Position numbers and translations under genes: made by a program
NCBI GenBank assembly: GCA_943846745.1
Contig: OX044360.1
Span: 124,001 to 188,000 of the forward strand
Length of the DNA: 64,000 nt
Reading direction: 5' to 3'
From: Opacimonas sp002292215
GTDB lineage: Bacteria; Pseudomonadota; Gammaproteobacteria; Enterobacterales; Alteromonadaceae
Notes under the pieces: model-generated
Told to the model about the DNA's origin: nothing
The model's database searches: none
The model's input: the letters and a program-made list of their open reading frames with translations, nothing else
Part shown: piece after piece, positions 1-9,620 of the stretch
Layout of the letters: every line of letters starts with the position of its first letter
Numbering within the stretch: position 1 is the first letter of the stretch

Positions 1-1
1 C

Positions 2-103
2 GGTGAAGTCTGTCCTGCAGGTTGGACTCAAGGCGACAAAGGTATGGACGCTAGCACTGCCGGTGTTGCTGCTTACCTTTCAGAAAATGCGGATAAACTA
101 TAA
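2..103 (+). CDS. 2-Cys peroxiredoxin (AhpC/Tsa type), C-terminal end only
   Basis: Only the last 33 codons are in the window; the 5' part lies upstream. The visible tail carries the motif EVCPAGW followed by an ending in YLSENADKL. This is the resolving-cysteine region of typical 2-Cys peroxiredoxins, where VCP holds the resolving Cys that forms a disulfide with the peroxidatic Cys of the partner subunit. Such enzymes reduce hydrogen peroxide and organic peroxides in the cytoplasm using thioredoxin or AhpF. The stop is TAA, and a clear intrinsic terminator follows about 40 bases later, so this gene ends its transcription unit. The exact subfamily (AhpC versus Tsa-like) cannot be decided from the tail. 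Confidence 0.85.
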   Translation, partial: GEVCPAGWTQGDKGMDASTAGVAAYLSENADKL

Positions 104-140
104 GCGATTTTCTGCTACCACTGATTATTAGATAATCTGT

Positions 141-175
141 AACCCGCTCGCATTAAGTTGTTAGCGGGTTTTTTT
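141..175 (+). terminator. Rho-independent terminator after the peroxiredoxin gene
   Basis: An 8-bp perfect stem, AACCCGCT (141-148) pairing with AGCGGGTT (163-170), encloses a 14-base loop and runs into a T tract (169-175). It lies about 40 bases after the peroxiredoxin stop and upstream of yoaA. Confidence 0.85.
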
Positions 176-275
176 GTATTCAGTGCTTTGGTTCAATAGG
201 TTTTTACTGGGGAAACAGGCATAATTACCCCAATAGAATAATGTGCTTAGCTAGGTAAATGTGAAAAAGGTGTTC

Positions 276-2201
276 ATGAAAAAAATAAATTCAGTGTTTG
301 CCAAAGATGGCTTACTTGCAGACGTGATCCCTGGATTTTTACCTCGTGACGCTCAGACTCAAATGGCTAATGCGGTGAATGAAGCGATAGCCAAAAAACA
401 ACAGCTGGTTGTTGAGGCGGGAACCGGGACGGGGAAAACGTTTGCTTATTTAGTGCCTGCACTAATGAATGAAGGTAAAACCATCATCTCGACGGGAACC
501 AAAAACCTGCAAGAACAACTCTTTCATCGTGATTTGCCTATCGTAAAAAAAGCCCTTGGCAGTTATAAACAAACCGCCTTACTAAAAGGTCGCTCAAATT
601 ACCTATGTAAACATCGTTTATCCTATCATTCAGGTTCAAATACGTTGTTAGATGCCGAAACCCTACATGAATTTTCTCAAGTGCGACGATGGGCAAGTAC
701 CACAAAATCGGGCGATATTGGTGAGTTAAAAAGTATTCCTGAAAATGCCAAAGTATTGCCTTTTGTTACTTCAAATGTGGATAACTGCCTGGGTAAAGAA
801 TGTCCCGATTATGACGAATGTTATTTAGTTAAAGCACGAGGTGAAGCCCTCGAAGCGGATGTGATTGTGGTTAATCACCATTTGTTTTTTGCTGATTTAG
901 CCCTAAAAGATACAGGGTTTGGTGAGCTTATCCCCGATGCCGATACGATTATTTTTGATGAAGCCCATCAAATTGGGGATATTGCCAGTGAGTATTTTGG
1001 ACAACAGTTCTCAACACGCTTATTGCATGATAGTGCGCGAGATATTTATGGCTTATTCCGCACAACGTTAAAAGACATCGAACAAGCAGATAAAGCGGCA
1101 AAAAAATTAGCCAGTATAGCCACTGATCTGCGTTCATATTTTCCTGAGAAATCGCAAAAAGGCAAACTCAAAGAGATGCTCTGGGATGATAACGTGGTAC
1201 AAGCGCTGGATCGTCTCTCTGACACCCTAAAGACATTGGTCAATATTTTAAAAGTACATATTGGACGCGACAAAGAGCTGGATAATATCTATGAGCGTCT
1301 GGTACAAGCTAAGACTAATTTAAAAGACGTGACGGATATTTCTACGCAAGGCGTTAGCTTGTGGTACGAAACGACACCCAAACAAGTGGTGTTGCATCTT
1401 ACGCCATTGAGCATCGCAGATAAATTCAACACCATTGTGACGCAGCCAAAGCGCACCTGGGTGTTCACGTCTGCAACCTTGATGGTAGATAATGGTTTTG
1501 CGCATTTTACTGAGCACATGGGATTAGGGCAAGCGCAAACGCTTGCCTTAGATAGTCCTTTTGATTATTACAATCAAGCGATGTTGTGTGTCCCTCACTA
1601 TTTACCTGAACCGTCTAATTTTGCAATGAAAGACACATTGATCCGCATATCAATGGAGTTGATCGCTGCGGCGAAAGGTCGATGTTTTTTATTATTTACA
1701 TCTCACGCAATGCTTCGAGAGGTGGCGGCGGCATTGGCCGAGCGCATCGATAATGAATTATTGGTGCAAGGCACTACTACTAAACAAGCGCTATTAGATA
1801 GCTATATTGAAAACAAAGAATCGGTATTATTAGCCACTGGTGCATTTTGGGAAGGTGTTGATGTGCGCGGTGATGACTTATTGTGTGTATTAATTGATAA
1901 GCTACCCTTTGCTTCGCCTGATGATCCTTTGTTACAAGCCAAAGTGGAAGATGCACAAAAACGCGGTAAAAATTCATTTATGCATGTGCAGATCCCGCAA
2001 GCCGTGATCACCTTAAAACAAGGTGCAGGTCGATTGATACGAGATGAAACCGACAAAGGCGTGCTGGTCATTTGCGATAGTCGATTAGTGACCAAAGATT
2101 ATGGTAAAATATTTTTAGCCAGTTTACCGCCTATGCGCAGAACGAGAGATATGCGTAAGGCGACTCAATTTTTAACTTCGTTAGTGGAACCTATTGCATG
2201 A
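276..2201 (+). CDS. yoaA: YoaA, DinG-family XPD-like Fe-S DNA helicase
   Basis: ATP-dependent 5'-3' DNA helicase of the DinG/XPD superfamily 2 group, linked in E. coli to repair of stalled replication through the clamp-loader subunit HolC. The 641-aa product has a Walker A motif GTGTGKT near residues 48-55, four cysteines near 111, 171, 176 and 182 that fit the family's iron-sulfur cluster domain, and a DEAH box near 228-231. An in-frame GTG at 261 would add five residues. I prefer ATG 276 because AAAAAGG sits five bases before it and the sequence then reads like YoaA (FAKDGLLADVIPGF near the start). The stop overlaps the tsaB start by four bases (ATGA), so the two are translationally coupled, as in E. 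coli. Confidence 0.93.
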   Translation: MKKINSVFAKDGLLADVIPGFLPRDAQTQMANAVNEAIAKKQQLVVEAGTGTGKTFAYLVPALMNEGKTIISTGTKNLQEQLFHRDLPIVKKALGSYKQTALLKGRSNYLCKHRLSYHSGSNTLLDAETLHEFSQVRRWASTTKSGDIGELKSIPENAKVLPFVTSNVDNCLGKECPDYDECYLVKARGEALEADVIVVNHHLFFADLALKDTGFGELIPDADTIIFDEAHQIGDIASEYFGQQFSTRLLHDSARDIYGLFRTTLKDIEQADKAAKKLASIATDLRSYFPEKSQKGKLKEMLWDDNVVQALDRLSDTLKTLVNILKVHIGRDKELDNIYERLVQAKTNLKDVTDISTQGVSLWYETTPKQVVLHLTPLSIADKFNTIVTQPKRTWVFTSATLMVDNGFAHFTEHMGLGQAQTLALDSPFDYYNQAMLCVPHYLPEPSNFAMKDTLIRISMELIAAAKGRCFLLFTSHAMLREVAAALAERIDNELLVQGTTTKQALLDSYIENKESVLLATGAFWEGVDVRGDDLLCVLIDKLPFASPDDPLLQAKVEDAQKRGKNSFMHVQIPQAVITLKQGAGRLIRDETDKGVLVICDSRLVTKDYGKIFLASLPPMRRTRDMRKATQFLTSLVEPIA

Positions 2202-2902
2202 ATATAGTGGTTATCGATACCGCCACAGAAGCCTGTTCGGTTGCTGTGCAATATCAAGATAAAGTCATCGGTCAATTTTCAGTGTGTCCACAGCAACAGT
2301 CGGTGACTATTTTACCTATGTTGGCGCAGGTGCTCGATGACGCGGGGCTAGCTAAACAAGATATTCAAGGGATCGGTTTTGGGCATGGGCCAGGTTCATT
2401 TACTGGTGTGCGTATTGCATTAGGGATGACTCAGGGACTGGCGTTAGGACTAAATGTACCGGTCGTAGGTATGTCGACATTAGCTACTCTCGCACAAGAG
2501 GCATTTACTTCACAGCCGACGCTAACAGATGTGTATTCCGCTATTGATGCGCGCATGAATGAAGTGTATTTTGCGCATTATCAAGTGCAACAGGGCATGG
2601 CAGTATTGGTTGGGAAAGAATGTGTGATCCCACCCACAGAGGCATTATCTAAGTTGCCTGAAAACATTCATAGTCAGATTTCTGACAGTCACATCGCTTT
2701 GGTAGGTACTGGCTGGGAAGCGTATCCTGAATTATCTCAATTAGTTTCTTCACCCATTAATATTACTCTACCAAATGCACTGTATATGCTGCCCTTAGTC
2801 GCTCAACAATTTACGATGGGCAACGGACAAGCCATCGAAGAAGTAGAGCCAGTCTATCTGCGCGATACAGTAACGTGGAAAAAGTTACCCGGTAAAGAGT
2901 AA
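2198..2902 (+). CDS. tsaB: TsaB, tRNA threonylcarbamoyladenosine biosynthesis subunit
   Basis: Non-catalytic partner that binds TsaD and TsaE in the complex making t6A37 in tRNAs that read ANN codons. The product is 234 aa, the normal length. It begins with the ASKHA-fold signature MNIVVIDTATEACSVAV and carries the conserved GFGHGPGSFTGVRIALG segment near residues 60-76. Its ATG overlaps the yoaA stop by four bases. The yoaA-tsaB-slp order is also found in enterobacteria. About 220 bases of AT-rich non-coding DNA follow, with no obvious terminator. Confidence 0.95.
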   Translation: MNIVVIDTATEACSVAVQYQDKVIGQFSVCPQQQSVTILPMLAQVLDDAGLAKQDIQGIGFGHGPGSFTGVRIALGMTQGLALGLNVPVVGMSTLATLAQEAFTSQPTLTDVYSAIDARMNEVYFAHYQVQQGMAVLVGKECVIPPTEALSKLPENIHSQISDSHIALVGTGWEAYPELSQLVSSPINITLPNALYMLPLVAQQFTMGNGQAIEEVEPVYLRDTVTWKKLPGKE

Positions 2903-3126
2903 AACATACCTACCTAAATCGGCATTTAATATTAATAAACATGTATTGCGCCTTGCTATTTTGTTTATAGCATTCTTAACTTCAAAGGGTAAATAAGCAT
3001 TATTTTGCATTTGAGCATGATTATTGCACTCATTAATAAGTTAGTTTAATGATTAAATGCTGCCAATTATTTGGCTATTAATCACATGGACGATTAACAA
3101 ATTTTTGACTTTTTAGGTAAGCCAAC

Positions 3127-3447
3127 ATGGATATTGAGACTGCTGCGATAATATCGCAGCGAGCGATGATTGTTAATCCAGCGGTGAAACACAGCACTGC
3201 GGATCAAGCTCGCACTCAAAAAAGTACGGATACTGACACCAAAAATAATGCACCTATTGCTATCCGTCGTGACGTGGATGAGCGTATTTATGCGCAAGCC
3301 GAGCGCTTTGCCCAAGAACAGAATACCTTTTATGACCAGCCCAACCGTCATTCACGGGATGCGCTGCATGCTTACCAACAGATCCAATCTAGACAAAATG
3401 AAAAAGACCAAATTCGGCAAATGCTTGGTGTCGATACGTTCGCTTGA
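3127..3447 (+). CDS. Small uncharacterised protein, 106 aa
   Basis: I do not recognise a named family. The protein is hydrophilic, with no signal peptide or membrane segment. The middle is rich in Gln, Asp and Lys. The C-terminal half (from about residue 55) is likely helical and charged and ends in IRQMLGVDTFA. I recall similar endings in small proteins beside yeaZ/slp genes of related bacteria, but I cannot verify this. An AGG lies about seven bases before the ATG (TTTAGGTAAGCCAAC). It sits between tsaB and slp on the same strand with about 90 bases to slp. Codon use resembles that of its neighbours. Real gene likely; function unknown. Confidence 0.7.
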   Translation: MDIETAAIISQRAMIVNPAVKHSTADQARTQKSTDTDTKNNAPIAIRRDVDERIYAQAERFAQEQNTFYDQPNRHSRDALHAYQQIQSRQNEKDQIRQMLGVDTFA

Positions 3448-3538
3448 TTCAGTTTTGATTCAGCATAGATTGTGAATAATGGTAATTATGGTTATATTAT
3501 CATTATTGTAATAATGTTTTATCAAGGACTCACCCCTC

Positions 3539-4261
3539 ATGAATGTTAGGTTATTATCTGTACTCTGTGTATTAGTCTTAAGTGCCTGCGCATCACTGCC
3601 ACCAATCTTAGAAACAGCAAAAGAACAACCGTTAGTGACATATGAAGACGTCGTCATGACTACGGCGGCGCCAGGATCTATGGCACGTTGGGGTGGGGTG
3701 ATTGCGCAAGTCGAAAATAATGCGCAAGCTAGTATCATTGAAGTGGTGCATTACCCACTTAAATCAGACGGCAGACCGAATTTAAGAAAAGCATCTATTG
3801 GGCGCTTTAAAGTGTTAATTGACGGTTTCATTGATCCGCTCGTGTTTAAACAAGAGCGCGTTGTGAGTGTGGTTGGCACCATTGGAGAACCGATCGAAGG
3901 GATGGTATCTGAACAGGTATATATATATCCAAGCATCATCGCAACCGGGTATTATTTATGGGAAGACATCCAAGACTTTGAATACAGCCAAGTGCAAATC
4001 ACCCCATTTTTCCGTTTTGGCCACCATTTTGGTTTTGATTTAGGGTTCCCGTTTTATCGAACTCGTTACCATGGCGTGTACAATGACCGCGGACGTATTC
4101 GTGTTAGATCGAATAATACCCAATCCGGTAGTGTCGGGCAAACCGCTAACGGCGGCGATGGTGCAAATTCCAACACGCCAGCATTACCTCCAAGAAATGA
4201 GCCTAGGCCACCAGCAATATCCCAGCATGCTGAAAGCAATGTCAAATATTCTGAAAAATAA
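3539..4261 (+). CDS. Slp-family outer membrane lipoprotein (YeaY-like)
   Basis: The Slp/YeaY family consists of outer membrane lipoproteins induced by starvation or stationary phase; their molecular role is unclear. The 240-aa product has a type II signal peptide with the lipobox LSAC (Cys near 17). The Slp domain follows (ARWGGVIAQVEN, then VVHYPLKSDGRP). The C-terminal 50-60 residues are low-complexity, rich in Asn, Gly and Pro, and probably disordered. Position next to tsaB matches yeaY in E. coli. The last base of its TAA is the first base of the next gene's ATG. Confidence 0.88.
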   Translation: MNVRLLSVLCVLVLSACASLPPILETAKEQPLVTYEDVVMTTAAPGSMARWGGVIAQVENNAQASIIEVVHYPLKSDGRPNLRKASIGRFKVLIDGFIDPLVFKQERVVSVVGTIGEPIEGMVSEQVYIYPSIIATGYYLWEDIQDFEYSQVQITPFFRFGHHFGFDLGFPFYRTRYHGVYNDRGRIRVRSNNTQSGSVGQTANGGDGANSNTPALPPRNEPRPPAISQHAESNVKYSEK

Positions 4262-5241
4262 TGACTGATATGTCCTCTGCGGAGCAACAAGCGAATGGGG
4301 TTCTAAGAATTAATGATACGGCTTGCCGATTTGAGCCCACTTCATTTACACTTGCTAACGGCACACAATTAGCTGGCATTACCAATAATCATAGTGGCTG
4401 TAGCATACTTGATGATCGAGTGATTTTATGTTTGCACGGTTATTTAGATAATAGTCATTCTTTTATTCCGTTTTTAACACAGCTAAGCCTTGAATCTGCG
4501 TATCAAAATGCACAGGTGGTTGCTGTTGATTTTGCTGGACATGGACAATCTAGCCATCGCAGTCGTGACGCGCATTATCATCAATCTGATTATATTCAAG
4601 ATATTGTTGATTTGATTCGCCAGCAAGGCTGGACAAAGGTCTGTATTGTTGGCCATTCTATGGGCGGGATCATTGGTTGCTCAGTGGCTGCTATTCTCGA
4701 CGATGTCGTGATGCAGTTACTGTTAATCGAAACGGTGGGTCCTTTAACCGATTCAACGGACAATACCGTAAAACAAATGCGTGCATCAATAGATAGTAGG
4801 ATTACCGCAGCGAGTAAAACACCCAAACAACCTAAAAGTTTTCAGCATGTATTGCAGGCTCGTATGCAAGTCAGCCAGCTTAGTATTGCCCATGCTGATT
4901 TGATTATGCGGCGTAATCTCGTGTTCCGTACGGCACTACCTGAGGTCTCGAGTGGCTGCGAGTGGGCGACAGATAGTCGATTACGGACCGTTTCAACCTT
5001 GCGTTTTACCGATGAGCAAGCACACAATATTATTCAAAATATCCAGTGTCCAGTGGTTATAGTGGTGGCAAAAGAGGGGTTTGAGCGAGTCAGATCACAA
5101 GCGCAAACGCGCAGTGATTGGTTTAAGCAACTTATGATAATCGAGTCACCAGGTAATCATTACGTCCACATGCAGTACCCGCAACTAATTACCCAGATGT
5201 TAACATCGTTACTCAGCGAGTCACTTACTCTGGAAAAGTAA
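4261..5241 (+). CDS. Alpha/beta hydrolase
   Basis: Predicted serine hydrolase of the alpha/beta fold; substrate unknown. An oxyanion-loop motif LCLHGYLDN is near residue 58. The nucleophile elbow GHSMGG is near 131-136, and a C-terminal SPGNHYVHMQ supplies the likely catalytic His near 300. No signal peptide, so cytoplasmic. The start overlaps the slp stop by one base, which suggests coupled expression. Its 3' end overlaps the convergent M61 peptidase gene by 17 bases. The fold assignment is firm; the reaction is not. Confidence 0.87.
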   Translation: MTDMSSAEQQANGVLRINDTACRFEPTSFTLANGTQLAGITNNHSGCSILDDRVILCLHGYLDNSHSFIPFLTQLSLESAYQNAQVVAVDFAGHGQSSHRSRDAHYHQSDYIQDIVDLIRQQGWTKVCIVGHSMGGIIGCSVAAILDDVVMQLLLIETVGPLTDSTDNTVKQMRASIDSRITAASKTPKQPKSFQHVLQARMQVSQLSIAHADLIMRRNLVFRTALPEVSSGCEWATDSRLRTVSTLRFTDEQAHNIIQNIQCPVVIVVAKEGFERVRSQAQTRSDWFKQLMIIESPGNHYVHMQYPQLITQMLTSLLSESLTLEK

Positions 5242-7099
5242 GTGTTCGTTGTGCCCATGCATTAAATTTGGCTTCATCCATGACATGCACCTCTGCTGTG
5301 TCACATAACGCTGATTGTATGGGCATGGTCCCTGTACACAATCGTCCATCACGCAACCAAGTCAACTCGACACTTGCTTGTTGAGTAAAACGTGTCAGTA
5401 GATTGATAAGGTTGCTCTGACTTACTTCATAATTAGCCATCGCAATTAATATATCGTCACGACTCATACCTGCGCAGGCAACAGGCGAACCTATTAATAC
5501 TTGAGTTAATTTAATACCGACAGGATTTGCGCTGTACATTGCGCCAAATGCGACAGGGCAAGGTGTTGCTTTGCTGATTCCCCCTTTATCGTTGACATCA
5601 ATTGCTGGTCGCACTGCGAGTCGCAGACCTATAGTCGGTAGTAAGGTCGGTAAGGGCAAGTCTATCGTACTGTGGGCGAGTTGATGGACAATACTCTCCA
5701 CATTTATATTTAGGTATTGTTTGCATAGCAATTCAATAACATGGTCTGGCGTGCCGACTTCGTCCACACCATAGTGTTCCCATAATAAACGCATCACAGT
5801 ATCTAAATTAGCTTGCCCGTTTGATTGTTGTAACAACACTATGTCCAAACACAGTGCCGCAAGGCCGCCTTTGTTGTAATAACTTACAATAAAGTTAGTT
5901 GAATCGGGCGTTTGTTTATAAAACTTGGTCCATGCCTCAAAACTCGAGCGGCTGATGGATTGATCGACCCTACCTGGATTTCGCAATAGACGAGTGATAT
6001 TTTTTGCTAAAATATTGGCATAGGATTGGGCCGGAATAATCCCAGTTCGCACTAACGTCGCATCATCATAAAAACTAGTGAAACCTTCATAAATCCATAA
6101 TTGATTGGTGTAGTTTTCGAGCGTTAATGATGGATTAACCATGACATTGGGCTTGATTCGTTTGACATGCCATGTGTGAAATAGCTCATGTGCGCACAAA
6201 CTCAAAAATGTTTCATAACCTTCACTAATACCTGCCGCCGCTGTGTTTTTCAACGAATCTCTAGGGTATAACAGCGCCGTAGACGCTTGGTGTTCTAACC
6301 CGCCAAAACCGTCTTTGCAAACCAAGGTTTGAAATACATAGCGTTTAATCGGGGTATGCGAGTTGAATAAGTGTAAATGATGCACGCAGATTTTTTTCAT
6401 ATCATCAAGTAACGCCACCATATCCAAATCAACCTGTTCGGTAAACATCATTTCAAATACGACATCTTCAACCATAAAAGAATGAACATTAATTGCACCG
6501 ATAACAATCGGATGATCAATGAGATTAGTGTATGAATTAACCTGAAAATGCCCCAATAGATATTCTGAATCACTGCGCTGTATCGGATGTATATCTTCTT
6601 TTAAGACAACCGGAAGCGTTGTGCTTACTTGCCATTTATGGGCTAACGAATACTGGTTGCCAAATAACCGAACCGCATATTCACGCTCATCATTAATGCC
6701 AAAATCTTCTAGTACTTGGGTCTTTTGGTCAAAATCATCAATGATTTGCATAAACACACTTGTGCCATTAAAAAACGCATATTGATCGTTTATAAACGCA
6801 CTGCGCACCGATAAATCATTGGCAAACACCATGTATGAAAACGTGAAATCATATGCACATGGGGCAACAACCCAAGTGTGTTTAGAGGTTTTTCGCCATG
6901 CTAATACTTGATCTAGGGAGTCTCGAGCTTGTTCTTGATGCACGTGTTGGGCAAAGTCTCGGATCATATAACTACCGGGGATCCAATTGGGCAGGCGTAA
7001 AATCGTCTGTTGGGCATTAGCTGGCAGTGTAACGGTGATTTGTAGTAAGTGTGCATTGGCATCAAATAACTGCACATCATAACAAATGGTTGGTAGCAT
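5225..7099 (-). CDS. M61-family metallopeptidase with PDZ domain
   Basis: Zinc aminopeptidase of the M61 (glycyl aminopeptidase) family. The 624-aa product starts with a beta-rich N-terminal domain. It has the zinc motif HELFH (His304, Glu305, His308) followed by TWHVKRIKP, and a third ligand motif YEGFTSFYDD near 345. A PDZ-like module lies at about 500-600 (SPVACAGMSRDDILIA). I see no signal peptide, so it is probably cytoplasmic. Length is typical (about 600). The preference of known members is for N-terminal Gly or Ala; this is family knowledge, not seen here. It is transcribed towards the alpha/beta hydrolase and overlaps its end. Confidence 0.9.
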   Translation of the reverse strand: MLPTICYDVQLFDANAHLLQITVTLPANAQQTILRLPNWIPGSYMIRDFAQHVHQEQARDSLDQVLAWRKTSKHTWVVAPCAYDFTFSYMVFANDLSVRSAFINDQYAFFNGTSVFMQIIDDFDQKTQVLEDFGINDEREYAVRLFGNQYSLAHKWQVSTTLPVVLKEDIHPIQRSDSEYLLGHFQVNSYTNLIDHPIVIGAINVHSFMVEDVVFEMMFTEQVDLDMVALLDDMKKICVHHLHLFNSHTPIKRYVFQTLVCKDGFGGLEHQASTALLYPRDSLKNTAAAGISEGYETFLSLCAHELFHTWHVKRIKPNVMVNPSLTLENYTNQLWIYEGFTSFYDDATLVRTGIIPAQSYANILAKNITRLLRNPGRVDQSISRSSFEAWTKFYKQTPDSTNFIVSYYNKGGLAALCLDIVLLQQSNGQANLDTVMRLLWEHYGVDEVGTPDHVIELLCKQYLNINVESIVHQLAHSTIDLPLPTLLPTIGLRLAVRPAIDVNDKGGISKATPCPVAFGAMYSANPVGIKLTQVLIGSPVACAGMSRDDILIAMANYEVSQSNLINLLTRFTQQASVELTWLRDGRLCTGTMPIQSALCDTAEVHVMDEAKFNAWAQRTLTFPE

Positions 7100-7213
7100 A
7101 AATTTCCCTAGACGAATGTAAAATAAATGTTAATATTATCAGTGAAATAATAGTATAGATAATCAAGCATACTGTGCTTTAATTATAAAAAACAAGATAT
7201 ATATGGAGAATGT

Positions 7214-7675
7214 ATGCGTCAAATCGACAAATTATTACATCAATACGGCGAATCACACCAAAACTCCACCAATGTATGGATCCATGGGATTGCGGTTCCA
7301 AGTATTTTCTTTGTTACGATTGGTTTAATTTACGCCATTCCTGTGCCTGATATGTTAGCTAAATTTAATGTTACATTTGCGCATATCTTAGCAATCCCGA
7401 TGTTGATGTATTATTTCAAATTATCAGGACCAATTGGTGCAGCTATGACTTTATTAACAATCGGTGTGTTTTTGGGTATAACCGCACTCGAGCAAGCTGG
7501 AATTTCAATCTGGCAGTTTTCTATAGCGTTATTTGTCATCATGTGGGTATTGCAGTTTGTCGGTCATAAAATTGAAGGAAAAAAACCGTCATTTTTTGAA
7601 GATGTGCGTTTTTTATTAGTGGGTCCTGCCTGGTGGTGGATGCATTTATTGCGTCGTTTTAACATCCAGCCTTAA
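7214..7675 (+). CDS. Mpo1-like membrane protein (DUF962)
   Basis: The 153-aa protein begins MRQIDKLLHQYGESHQNSTN and has the conserved WIHGIAVP segment. These match the DUF962/Mpo1 family, whose yeast member is an iron(II)-dependent dioxygenase in alpha-oxidation of 2-hydroxy fatty acids. About four hydrophobic segments are visible (roughly 27-45, 53-65, 72-92, 98-118). Histidines at 9, 15 and 24 could bind metal. GGAG lies a few bases before the ATG (TATGGAGAATGT). Whether the bacterial protein does the same chemistry is an inference. Confidence 0.85.
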   Translation: MRQIDKLLHQYGESHQNSTNVWIHGIAVPSIFFVTIGLIYAIPVPDMLAKFNVTFAHILAIPMLMYYFKLSGPIGAAMTLLTIGVFLGITALEQAGISIWQFSIALFVIMWVLQFVGHKIEGKKPSFFEDVRFLLVGPAWWWMHLLRRFNIQP

Positions 7676-7742
7676 CTATATTTGAACTAAATCGCAGCAG
7701 TGCGGTATATAATACATTACCTCTTTATTTATTATGTGTGTC

Positions 7743-8570
7743 ATGCGTCGATTATTTTTGATTTTCACTATTACGATACTACTTGGCGCTTGCTCAAGTA
7801 GTATCGTTTACAATAATGCCGATTTTTTAGTGAAATGGTGGGTCAGTAAATATATTGATTTTAATCCCCAACAACAGCCGGTGGTAGAAAATACCATTGA
7901 TGCATGGTTAAGTTGGCATCGACAATCTGAAATCCCACGCTACCAACAACAACTGAACACGCTCAAAACAGCCGTGGCGACAAAACAGTTTTCGCGTCCA
8001 CAACTGGAACAACAATTCACCGAAACACTGTCTCACATAGAGCGTATTCGTCAACGTATTGCACCGGATGTTGCTGCAATAGGCGTGACCTTGGATATTG
8101 ATCAACTCTCGCAATTATTTGCGACGATTAACCATGAACGTAAAGAACGAGCTGAGGACTTTGTTAAAAGACAGAAAAAACAACCTTCTCGTGCCGAGCG
8201 AATGATGGAATCGATGGAAGAATACATCGGGCCGATGTCACAATCACAGGCACAAATTGTCGAATCTTATGTCTCTCAGCTAAATGCCACTTATTCGCTA
8301 TGGCAAGAGTATGGCGATGTGAGTAATCAAACTGCACGCAAAATATTACTTAGTGCGGGGTTTGATGAGTTAGCGCAGCAACGCCTTGCGGATTTTATTG
8401 TCAACCAAGAAACCCTCCAACCGCGAGCACTCCAAGCAGCATCAGAAGCAAATAAAGCATTGTATATTGATATGCTTTGGGCTATCTTTCCGACACTTTC
8501 ACCAAGACAACGTGATGAATTGATTGCAAAAATTGACGAATATTTAACGTTGTTACAATCCATCAGTTAG
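7743..8570 (+). CDS. DUF6279-family lipoprotein
   Basis: Predicted lipoprotein of about 275 aa with unknown role. A hydrophobic signal segment ends in the lipobox LGAC (Cys near 17 from ATG 7743). The conserved start of the mature part includes YNNADFLVKWWVSKYIDF, then a mainly helical, Gln-rich body. An ATG nine bases upstream (7734) is in frame; 7743 gives a signal peptide starting MRRLFLIF, which is more usual. Neither start has a strong ribosome binding site. Family assignment comes from the WW-x-x-Y-D pattern I recognise; no function is known to me. Confidence 0.8.
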   Translation: MRRLFLIFTITILLGACSSSIVYNNADFLVKWWVSKYIDFNPQQQPVVENTIDAWLSWHRQSEIPRYQQQLNTLKTAVATKQFSRPQLEQQFTETLSHIERIRQRIAPDVAAIGVTLDIDQLSQLFATINHERKERAEDFVKRQKKQPSRAERMMESMEEYIGPMSQSQAQIVESYVSQLNATYSLWQEYGDVSNQTARKILLSAGFDELAQQRLADFIVNQETLQPRALQAASEANKALYIDMLWAIFPTLSPRQRDELIAKIDEYLTLLQSIS

Positions 8571-8598
8571 TCTAAAAAACTTCACTCAAAGGGTCTTT

Positions 8599-9522
8599 AT
8601 GACTGAACCTCGTCCGGTTTATGGTTTCGTATTGGCTGCAATTACTGCAGTATTATGGGGCGTGTTACCCTTGTTTTTAAAAATATGTTTAGAAGTTATG
8701 GACAGTATGACGATAACCGCATACCGATTTTTAGTTGCAGGGTTGTTTGTTTTTGCTGTTTTATTGACCAGTCGCAGGTTGCCGGTCAAAGCATTATTGA
8801 CGCCCAAAACCCTTGGCTTAATTGTTTTTGCCAGTATTATGCTGGTGCTTAATTACACTACAAATGTCATTGGTCTGGATTATCTCAATCCTGAGACGGT
8901 GCAGGTAGTGATGCAATTAGCACCATTTTTGTTAATGCTTGGTGGCGTCGTCATTTTCAAAGAGCGATTTACTCGGTTTCAAACGTTTGGCGCAGTAGTG
9001 CTGCTCAGTGGCATGTTGATGTTTTTCAATGAGCGAATTAATGCGTTAACAATTTCCACTACAGAGTCTCCCGTAGGATTGGCGATTATTATTTTTGCTG
9101 CAACGACGTGGGCCATTTATGCATTAGCGCAAAAGCCATTATTGCGGAGCTTTAGTGCTAAACAATTGACCTTGTTTATGTATGTGCTTGGTTTTGTGAT
9201 ATTGATCCCGTTGACCGATTTTTCAGCTATTATGCATCTGCAACCGATTCATATTGGTGCGTTAATATTCTGCTGTATTAACACGATTATTGCTTATGGA
9301 GCGTTTACTGAAGCCATGGAGGTATGGAGTGCTTCAAAGGTCAGTGCTATCATTGCAACCGCTCCAATCTTTACCTATTTATCGGTTGTCGTTGCGATAG
9401 AAATCGCACCAGAACGTTTTGAGCACAGCCAAATGGATGAATGGGCTTATTTTGGTGCAGGATTGGTCATTGTCGGTTCAATCATGTGTTCCTTAGGTAA
9501 AAAGAAGCCTAAAATCAACTAA
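8599..9522 (+). CDS. EamA/DMT-family transporter
   Basis: Inner-membrane drug/metabolite transporter with two EamA repeats. The 307-aa protein has about ten hydrophobic helices, and the first reads VLAAITAVLWGVLPLFLKI. The repeat unit recurs in the second half (AIIIFAATTWAIYALAQK). AAAGGG lies about ten bases before the ATG. Substrate cannot be inferred. The genes on either side do not suggest a pathway. Confidence 0.9.
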   Translation: MTEPRPVYGFVLAAITAVLWGVLPLFLKICLEVMDSMTITAYRFLVAGLFVFAVLLTSRRLPVKALLTPKTLGLIVFASIMLVLNYTTNVIGLDYLNPETVQVVMQLAPFLLMLGGVVIFKERFTRFQTFGAVVLLSGMLMFFNERINALTISTTESPVGLAIIIFAATTWAIYALAQKPLLRSFSAKQLTLFMYVLGFVILIPLTDFSAIMHLQPIHIGALIFCCINTIIAYGAFTEAMEVWSASKVSAIIATAPIFTYLSVVVAIEIAPERFEHSQMDEWAYFGAGLVIVGSIMCSLGKKKPKIN

Positions 9523-9620
9523 ATATCGCATATTCTGATTTTTATGATAACCTAAGCATCATTCTATAATGACCAGTAAAGACCAGAAATTACTGCTCTC
9601 CATTACCACGGTCTCTCTAT

